Source: Calditrichota bacterium (lineage in GTDB: Bacteria; Zhuqueibacterota; Zhuqueibacteria; Oleimicrobiales; Geothermoviventaceae). From it: DNA of 11,783 nucleotides. The notes beneath the pieces were generated by a model, which was not told the origin of the DNA, did no database searches, and was given only the letters and a program-made list of their open reading frames with translations. This document shows positions 6,495-11,783 of this stretch, piece after piece (position 1 is the first letter of the stretch; each line of letters begins with the position of its first letter). Made by a program: the position numbers and the translations under genes. Location: positions 1-11,783 of the forward strand of contig JAADFT010000149.1 in NCBI GenBank assembly GCA_013152765.1. Direction: 5' to 3'.

Positions 6495-7691
6495 TCAGAA
6501 GTACCACTCACCCTGCAGGTACACGGCGCTGGGGAAGTACCAGTACTCCGTCAGACGCCGACCGTAGAAAACCTGCGCCCCCAAGGTGACCGAGCTGTTG
6601 TCGCTGGTCGAAAGCGTGGCGGTCGCAAGCCAGAAACCGCTGTGATCGTCCAGATTTCGGTTGTGTGCCACGCCGACAAGTACCAGCGGGTGGATCTGGT
6701 AAATACCCTGAACAAAAAGGTAATTGCGGGCCAGATTCAGAATTTCCCCACGCAGCAACTGCGGGAAAAGCAGCCAGTACCCGCCTTCGTCGCGAGCTCC
6801 CTGCCCGTTGTAGTGGTACTCAAAAAGGCCGTAAAGCAACGGCGTGAACTGGTAGTCCATGCCGAAAATCGCCTTCCAGAAGTGGTCCGAGCTCACGTCC
6901 TCATTTTGCGCAAAGGCGACTTCACCGCGCACACCGGCTCCGCCGAGGCTCCCGGCGAAATCGCCTCCGGCCACCACGCGCCCGGCAATCCGCCCGGCCA
7001 CCAGTGAGTAGTCTACCCCACGCCAGTTCAGACGCAGCCTCGCAGCGAGATTCCGCCGCTCCCAGTGGTCCTCCGCATTGTACACAAGCTGCAAATCCGA
7101 GAAATCCCCCAGGTACCACTTGAAGGACACGGCATCGGCACCGTCTTTCTCAAGTTTGTAAAAGGCAGCCGGATTAACGGGGTTGAAAAAATCGGTTGGG
7201 TTCCACACCCGTCCGGTGCCCCAGCTGATGCGCTGCCGTCCCACAATCAGGTTTCCGAAGCCGAAATCCTGTCGGTAGTAAAGGCGATCAACAAAGTGCA
7301 GCAATCGAAAGTGCTGCTCATTCACCGGTTCCCAGGACAGGTCCAGCACCTGCCTGGGCCTGTCCTCGGGAACCTCGAAGTACGGCAGCGGTGAGGAAAA
7401 CCGGAACCCGTCCGCTTCGTATTCGAGGGCCAAACGAGCGTCGTCCCAGAGGTACAGCGTCGGGCGCAACCGCACGCGCGTCAGGTTGATGGTTTGCTGC
7501 TGGTCCACTCCCCACCACCGGGCGAGCTCAGGCTTGATCCTGCCGATCATCAGGAAATTCACCACGTAGCCGCTGAAATCCAGGCTGGGCTGGCTTAGCG
7601 CTGGTACAGCCACTGCGACCAGGAGCAACCCAATCCCTGCGCCTCGGGCAAATGCGCACCAGGATCGGTTAGCCTTCGGAGGGCGCAGCAT
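6495..7691 (-). CDS. Outer-membrane beta-barrel protein (DUF1302-like porin type)
   Basis: The protein has 398 aa from ATG 7691; an upstream ATG at 7700 would give 401. The purine stretch AGAGG (7701-7705) abuts ATG 7700 but lies 9 nt from ATG 7691, so the latter is preferred. A basic n-region, the hydrophobic GIGLLLVAVAVPALS and a likely cleavage before QPSLDF form the signal peptide. The rest alternates short amphipathic strands rich in Tyr, Trp and Phe, and the protein ends in EWYF, an aromatic C-terminus recognised by BAM. The segment GRQRISWGTGRVWNPTDFFNPVNP (about 154-177 of the longer form) recalls DUF1302 and related barrels. The gene overlaps the end of the ATPase gene, so it is very likely translated with the ABC operon. 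I infer that it is the outer-membrane partner or client of that transporter. It could also be an ordinary porin. Confidence 0.82.
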   Translation of the reverse strand: MLRPPKANRSWCAFARGAGIGLLLVAVAVPALSQPSLDFSGYVVNFLMIGRIKPELARWWGVDQQQTINLTRVRLRPTLYLWDDARLALEYEADGFRFSSPLPYFEVPEDRPRQVLDLSWEPVNEQHFRLLHFVDRLYYRQDFGFGNLIVGRQRISWGTGRVWNPTDFFNPVNPAAFYKLEKDGADAVSFKWYLGDFSDLQLVYNAEDHWERRNLAARLRLNWRGVDYSLVAGRIAGRVVAGGDFAGSLGGAGVRGEVAFAQNEDVSSDHFWKAIFGMDYQFTPLLYGLFEYHYNGQGARDEGGYWLLFPQLLRGEILNLARNYLFVQGIYQIHPLVLVGVAHNRNLDDHSGFWLATATLSTSDNSSVTLGAQVFYGRRLTEYWYFPSAVYLQGEWYF

Positions 7692-8373
7692 CCCGCACAT
7701 CCTCTTTTTCGATCAAACCGTCGCGCAGCCACAGCAGTCTCCGGCCGCGCTCAATCACCTTCGGATCGTGCGATGAGAACACGAAAGTGATGTTGTGTTC
7801 GCGGTTCATTCTCTCCATCAAATCCAGCAGGCGGCTCCCGGTCACAGAATCCAGGTTGGCCGTTGGCTCGTCCGCCAACACGATGGTCGGATCATTGACG
7901 ATCGCCCGCGCCACAGCCACGCGCTGCTGCTGACCGCCACTCATCTCCGTCGGCCGCTTGTTCGCCAGCTCGGCGATGCCCAGCTCCTCCATCAAGGCCA
8001 GGGCCCGGCGACGGCGCTCCTTCTCCGGAATGCCTCGGAGCATCATCGTGAACTCGATGTTCTCCAGAGCGGTAAGTACCGGGATCAAATTGTAGGCCTG
8101 GAAAATGAACCCGATCTTGTTCAGCCGGATGTTTGCCAGTTGACCCTTCGACTTTGCGCTCAGATCCTCCCCTTCCAGGTACACCTTCCCCGCTGTCGGT
8201 TTGTCGAGCGCACCAATCAGGTTCAACAACGTAGTCTTCCCCGAGCCCGACGGCCCAGCGATTACCGTGAACTCGCCAGCCGAGATTGACAGATCGATGC
8301 CCTTGAGCGCGTGAACGGGGACGCTGTTGTCCTGGTAGACCTTTTCAAGTTTCTCGGTACGAATGATCTCCAT
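7669..8373 (-). CDS. ABC transporter ATP-binding protein, LolD/MacB type
   Basis: The protein has 234 aa, the usual length of stand-alone LolD-like ATPases. All nucleotide-binding motifs are intact: Walker A GPSGSGKTT (40-48), Q-loop Gln92 in FQAYNLIP, signature MSGGQ (144-148) followed by QQRVAVARA, Walker B IVLADE (164-169), D-loop ANLD (172-175) and His202 of the switch. The ATG is preceded by GGAGAG. It is a cytoplasmic subunit that powers the two FtsX-fold permeases encoded just upstream; the gap to the nearer one is 27 nt. This subfamily drives extraction or extrusion of lipoproteins, lipids, peptides or drugs across or out of the inner membrane rather than classical import. The substrate is inferred only from the LolA-like neighbour. 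Confidence 0.93.
   Translation of the reverse strand: MEIIRTEKLEKVYQDNSVPVHALKGIDLSISAGEFTVIAGPSGSGKTTLLNLIGALDKPTAGKVYLEGEDLSAKSKGQLANIRLNKIGFIFQAYNLIPVLTALENIEFTMMLRGIPEKERRRRALALMEELGIAELANKRPTEMSGGQQQRVAVARAIVNDPTIVLADEPTANLDSVTGSRLLDLMERMNREHNITFVFSSHDPKVIERGRRLLWLRDGLIEKEDVRDAAPSEG
7701..7705 (-). promoter_or_regulatory. Internal ribosome binding site inside the ATPase gene
   Basis: AGAGG on the minus strand lies inside the ATPase coding sequence, 9 nt before ATG 7691 of the beta-barrel gene. It supports that start and translational coupling of the two genes. Confidence 0.5.
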
Positions 8374-8400
8374 CGTTTCTCTCCAAACGCTTTCGCGTCG

Positions 8401-9621
8401 CTAAATGTAGCGCATGGCCTCCACAGGCTCAAACCGCACCGCCTTGATGGCCGGGTAGATCGCTCCCACGAGCGCAACGATCGGGATTGAGACGCCCGCC
8501 GAAAGCAGAATCCGCAAGTCCATGACCGGGTAAATGACCGCACCGACACCAAACGAGGCCAGACTCTCCGAGAAAACGCTCAGGTTGAGACCACTGTGTG
8601 AAAGCGGCCAGTAAATCAGCATGCCAACCCCGATGCCGATGACCGTTCCAAGCAGCCCCAGAATCGTGGACTCAAGCAGGATCATGGCCAGCACCTTCCG
8701 GTTTGGCATGCCGATCGCTTTCAGGACGCCAATTTCCTGCATGCGCTCGAAGACGGCCATCAACATCGTGTTAACGATCCCGAAGACGAGAGCAATGCCA
8801 ATGATGACGTAGTAGATCATCATCCACTGCGCCATGGCCTCCGACTGGTACACGAGCAGCGGCAAAACATCCCGGTAGCTCAACGTTTCGTAGATTGGCG
8901 GCAGCTGGTTGCGCAGCGAGTCTCGCACGGCGTCGACCTGGCGGACATCTTTCACCATCAGCACGAACTCCGAAACCGCGTCGCCTAAACCCAGCATGTG
9001 CTGAGCCGTCTCGAGCGGGATGTACATGGTCACCTTGTCGTGTTCCGAGTCAAAGGTGCGGTAGATGCCAACGATTCGGAACACGTCCGAGCCAATGCTG
9101 CCGTCGAGCCGCGAGGCCATGGCCACAACTTTGTCCCCCAAACTGACTTCCAGCTTCCTGGCCAAGCCTTCGCCGATCAGGACCTCGTGGGCTTCGCCCT
9201 TCAGGTAGCGGCCCTGGACAATCGACTTGCTGATGAGCGTGATCTGCCGCTCGGCTTCCGGTTCGACACTTACAATGTTGACGCCGGAGGAATTGTACGA
9301 GCTGCTCAGGATGCCGTACGTCAGCACTCTTCGCGCGTGGTGCAGCACCTCCGGGTGTTGTCGGATTACGGCTTCCACCTCGTCCGGCCGTTCGATCAGC
9401 AATTTGATGGAGGGGTTGTCGTGAAATCCCTTGCGGTGAATTTGAATGTGCCCGACTTCCAGGCTTACCTGGTTGGTGAGAACCTGCCGGATCATCCCGG
9501 TGTACAGGGCATCCGTCAGCATCATCGCCACCATGCCCACCACAACCGAAACCAGAATAATCACCGAACGGCGTTTGTTTCGCCAGAGATTTCGCCAGGC
9601 GATTTTCCAGAGCATGCGCAC
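8401..9621 (-). CDS. ABC transporter permease (FtsX/MacB fold), second of the pair
   Basis: The protein has 406 aa from GTG 9621. An in-frame ATG at 9615 fits the weak GAGG better, but the GTG start aligns exactly with the paralogue's N-terminus (MRMLWKIAWRN against MRLLLRMAWRN), so the choice is open. One N-terminal membrane helix (about 19-37) follows the basic WRNKRRS. A periplasmic MacB_PCD-like domain spans about 40-265, and three helices lie near 266-290, 311-336 and 372-392. The FtsX signature is clear: FGIVNTMLMAVFERMQEIGVLKAIGM (280-305). The four-helix topology with a big periplasmic domain is that of LolC, LolE and MacB. It likely forms a heterodimer with the other permease and works with the ATPase 27 nt downstream. 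A 176-nt non-coding gap separates it from its paralogue. Confidence 0.9.
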   Translation of the reverse strand: MRMLWKIAWRNLWRNKRRSVIILVSVVVGMVAMMLTDALYTGMIRQVLTNQVSLEVGHIQIHRKGFHDNPSIKLLIERPDEVEAVIRQHPEVLHHARRVLTYGILSSSYNSSGVNIVSVEPEAERQITLISKSIVQGRYLKGEAHEVLIGEGLARKLEVSLGDKVVAMASRLDGSIGSDVFRIVGIYRTFDSEHDKVTMYIPLETAQHMLGLGDAVSEFVLMVKDVRQVDAVRDSLRNQLPPIYETLSYRDVLPLLVYQSEAMAQWMMIYYVIIGIALVFGIVNTMLMAVFERMQEIGVLKAIGMPNRKVLAMILLESTILGLLGTVIGIGVGMLIYWPLSHSGLNLSVFSESLASFGVGAVIYPVMDLRILLSAGVSIPIVALVGAIYPAIKAVRFEPVEAMRYI

Positions 9622-9797
9622 CTCGTCGCTCTTCGCAAAGCGAACTTCGCGGTCCTGCGCTTCCGCAAACGTTCAGCCCGTTCGCCACGGAACGGAAACA
9701 GCCGGGACTCTGCTTCCCCCAGTGCGTTTCTGGTCCGCTCGTCCGCTCCCCTGCCACTCCGTAGAATTTGCACAGCGGACGGCTCAACCTGCTCTCT
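9622..9797 (-). other. Non-coding gap between the two permease genes, with hairpin
   Basis: This 176-nt gap is unusual in an otherwise tightly packed operon. It contains a small perfect hairpin TTCGC-AAA-GCGAA (9632-9644 on the + strand) just upstream of the permease start. No T-run, clear promoter or convincing small gene was found; the reading frames across it are Arg-rich or run out of frame into the permease. Confidence 0.45.
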
Positions 9798-11027
9798 TTA
9801 CGTGTACCGAATGCCTTTCAGCGGCTCCAGGCGGTAGACTTTCCAGAGGGGGTAAGCACTGGCCACAAGAGCAACCAGCAAGATCGTAAGCGAGTTGTTC
9901 AGGAAAATCTGCCAGCGAAGAGTGGACCACATGTAGGGCAAAAAACCGAATTGGGAGTACAGCTCTTCCAGTTGCTTGCCCATGTAGATCGGATGCTTCA
10001 GAATGTACCAGTTCACACTCCCGCCGAGCAGGTTACCGGCTGCAAGGCCGATCACCAGGATCATCAAAATCTCGTACAGGACGAGCACAACGAGCCTCAT
10101 TTGCGGCATCCCGAGCGCCAGCACCACACCGAACTCGCGGAAGCGTTCCGTCACCGCCATCAGCATCGTGTTGAGGATTCCGAAAGCCACCACCACGACA
10201 AGAATGGCGAGAAACAACAAGCCGCCCACGTTGTCGAACTCGATGCTCTGCTTGAAGGAGGGCATCACCTCGCCCCAGGTGAGCACCTTCAGGTTGAGGG
10301 GTTTCAGCCTTTCCTGAAGGTGTCGCTTCACCTTTTCCAAGTCCGACAGCCTGTACAGCGAGATGGCCACCACACTCACGCGTCCGTCCATGCCCAGCAG
10401 GTCCTGAGCGGCTTTGATGGGCAGGAACACAGCAGCGCGGTCGAGCTCCGACGAGCCTGTTTTGACGACACCGACGATCGTGCAGAACGCATCCCGCAGA
10501 AAACCGTCGAAGCCCTGGGTGAGCACCACCACCGAGTCGCCCAGGTCAACACCGAGGTTCTGGAGCAGCTTTTCGCCGACAACCACTTCGTACCGCAACC
10601 CCGGCTTGATGAAGCGTCCCCGCCGGACGCGTTTGGAGAAGTCAGACACCAGGTTCTCGTTCTCGGGATCGATGCCCACCAGCATGGCCCCGAACGAATT
10701 GTCGCGCTTGCTCAGAAGGGCATCCGCGTAGATCCGCGGGCTGAAGCCGTTGATGCGGGTCTCCGACTTCAGAATCCGCTGCAACGTGCTGTCGTAGACG
10801 AAGCTGCGCCGCAACGTTGGGTTCTCCTGGTAACCAGGTCGCTGCACCTGCAGGTACCCGGAGCTCAGACGCACAACCTGCTCGATGTTTTTCTCGTACG
10901 TGCCGAGCTGCATGCCGCGCATGACCACGGCCAGCATCACTGCAAAAGTGACTGCAGCAATCGTAATGATCGAACGGCGTTTGTTGCGCCACACGTTGCG
11001 CCACGCCATCCTGAGCAGCAGTCGCAT
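9798..11027 (-). CDS. ABC transporter permease (FtsX/MacB fold), first of the pair
   Basis: The protein has 409 aa. The ATG lies 4 nt after the LolA-like stop codon, and the purine-rich GAGAGG within that gene's end serves as its ribosome binding site, so the two are co-translated. Topology is one helix at about 19-37, a periplasmic domain at 40-265, and three helices near 268-290, 312-335 and 378-393. The FtsX motif FGILNTMLMAVTERFREFGVVLALGM spans 282-307. It shares the N-terminal AWRN-WRNKRRS block and overall plan with the downstream permease but differs widely in the periplasmic domain. That fits a LolC/LolE-like pair in which one subunit may dock the periplasmic carrier. There is no fused ATPase, so it is not MacB itself. 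Confidence 0.9.
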   Translation of the reverse strand: MRLLLRMAWRNVWRNKRRSIITIAAVTFAVMLAVVMRGMQLGTYEKNIEQVVRLSSGYLQVQRPGYQENPTLRRSFVYDSTLQRILKSETRINGFSPRIYADALLSKRDNSFGAMLVGIDPENENLVSDFSKRVRRGRFIKPGLRYEVVVGEKLLQNLGVDLGDSVVVLTQGFDGFLRDAFCTIVGVVKTGSSELDRAAVFLPIKAAQDLLGMDGRVSVVAISLYRLSDLEKVKRHLQERLKPLNLKVLTWGEVMPSFKQSIEFDNVGGLLFLAILVVVVAFGILNTMLMAVTERFREFGVVLALGMPQMRLVVLVLYEILMILVIGLAAGNLLGGSVNWYILKHPIYMGKQLEELYSQFGFLPYMWSTLRWQIFLNNSLTILLVALVASAYPLWKVYRLEPLKGIRYT

Positions 11028-11031
11028 GGTC

Positions 11032-11783
11032 CTACCTCTCCAGCTCGCGGAACGAGAAAATGCGGTCCGGTATTCGGATGTTGAAGCGTACCTTCTCGAT
11101 GATCAGCTCTGTGTAATGACCGGGTTTCCGCTCATTCCGCATCACCCAGCGCGTCGGGATTTTGCGTCCGCCCATTCGTTTGAATTCGAGAAAGTGCATC
11201 GTGCGGATGAGCTGTCCCTTTTCGTCGTAGAATTCCACGCGGGCGGGCAGGTTGTCCTCTTTGCGTACCCAGTAGTAGAGTTTCCCCCACACCACCGGGG
11301 CATTTGGTCGCGGGATGAGCTGCAGTTTCCAGCAGGAAGCGCCGTCCACCGTGTCGGTGCCGACCAGCGTCACGTCGTAGTCGCGCACCAGGTTCGACTC
11401 CCGCACCAGGTCGTCGTACGTGTAGTCCGATCCGTTCCACGACTGCAGCATCATGGAGGGCGGGATCTTGATCGTCGTCTCCGTGTTGCGCAGGTACATC
11501 CAGATCTGGTTGCCGATCTTCAGCGTCCGGTTTCCGGCCTCCTTCGCCGGAGCGATGATTTTGATCAGCGCCTTTTCGTTGCCAACCCACCAGCTTTCCA
11601 TCTTGAGGGTGCGCTGGTACTCGGGTGTCACTACTTTCATCACGAAGATGCCGTAGCTGGTCTTGCCCTTGATCGCGTCCTCCGCCCGTTGCAAAATCTC
11701 CTTGGGCGACTGACCAAAGGCTCCCTGCTGGTACCCCAACAGGGCAAGAAAAAACGTCAGGATGGCCGAAGCTACGGCGTTGT
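11032..11783 (-). CDS. LolA-like periplasmic lipoprotein-sorting protein (PF17131 type), 5' end outside window
   Basis: The frame stays open to the right edge of the window, so the gene is partial at its N-terminus. An in-frame TTG at 11739 is not the real start, because the codons before it encode a hydrophobic run (NAVASAILTFFLALL) followed by GYQQGAFGQ. That is the core and cleavage zone of a signal peptide, so the product is exported. The mature part (about 225 aa) has the hallmarks of the 'outer membrane lipoprotein-sorting protein' family: SPKEILQRAEDAIKGK, LIKIIAPAKEAGNRTLKIGNQIWMYL, IKIPPSMMLQSWNGSDYTYDDLVRES and a long beta-sheet tail. By family and context it would carry a lipid-modified or hydrophobic cargo across the periplasm between the permease pair and the outer membrane. 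Cargo and receptor are not known. It is the first visible gene of the operon; any promoter lies outside the window. Confidence 0.88.
   Translation of the reverse strand, partial: NAVASAILTFFLALLGYQQGAFGQSPKEILQRAEDAIKGKTSYGIFVMKVVTPEYQRTLKMESWWVGNEKALIKIIAPAKEAGNRTLKIGNQIWMYLRNTETTIKIPPSMMLQSWNGSDYTYDDLVRESNLVRDYDVTLVGTDTVDGASCWKLQLIPRPNAPVVWGKLYYWVRKEDNLPARVEFYDEKGQLIRTMHFLEFKRMGGRKIPTRWVMRNERKPGHYTELIIEKVRFNIRIPDRIFSFRELER

Noticed and set aside
9561..9773. Small Arg-rich minus-strand ORF bridging the permease gap
   Set aside because: GTG start without a good ribosome binding site, no domain, and it runs out of frame into the permease gene.
9768..11084. 438-aa open frame on the + strand, antisense to the first permease
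   Set aside because: His/Gln-rich, low-complexity translation with no family resemblance; it mirrors a well-supported permease gene and is a shadow caused by its codon bias.

Overview
The window comes from a Gram-negative-type bacterium with moderately high GC: there are Sec signal peptides, an outer-membrane beta-barrel that ends in an aromatic residue, a LolA-like periplasmic protein and LolCDE-type ABC components. I cannot name the lineage. The mix (COG1839-type adenosine-specific kinase, M64 peptidase, PF17131-type LolA-like protein, hairpin-rich intergenic repeats) would fit a poorly sampled environmental phylum such as Acidobacteriota, KSB1/Calditrichota-like or the PVC/FCB groups, but this is inference. 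No rRNA, tRNA, CRISPR array, transposase or phage gene is visible.

Left part (1-4556, + strand): a non-coding leader with decayed hairpin repeats precedes a secreted or lipid-anchored right-handed beta-helix protein (441-2714). A 410-nt spacer with two perfect hairpins follows, then a secreted M64-family zinc metallopeptidase (3129-4556). Both genes encode exported proteins but are separated by a repeat-bearing spacer, so they are probably not one tight operon.

Middle (4557-6438): the convergent spacer 4557-4906 is a chain of hairpins joined by a repeated linker. Next are a small adenosine-specific kinase family gene on the minus strand (4907-5392) and, divergently, an exported DUF4412 protein on the plus strand. 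The DUF4412 gene is split into two ORFs by a -1 frame change at a run of five A (5904-5908). A good intrinsic terminator (6395-6438) closes it.

Right part (6495-11783, minus strand, read right to left): an operon encoding a LolA-like periplasmic protein (start lies beyond the window edge), two paralogous FtsX/MacB-fold permeases, a LolD/MacB-type ATPase, and an outer-membrane beta-barrel that overlaps the ATPase gene. Together they look like a trans-envelope path: ATPase plus permease heterodimer in the inner membrane, a periplasmic carrier, and an outer-membrane end point. This is the most interesting gene set in the window. The carrier-permease-ATPase part resembles known Lol-type systems, while the dedicated barrel is the less expected part.
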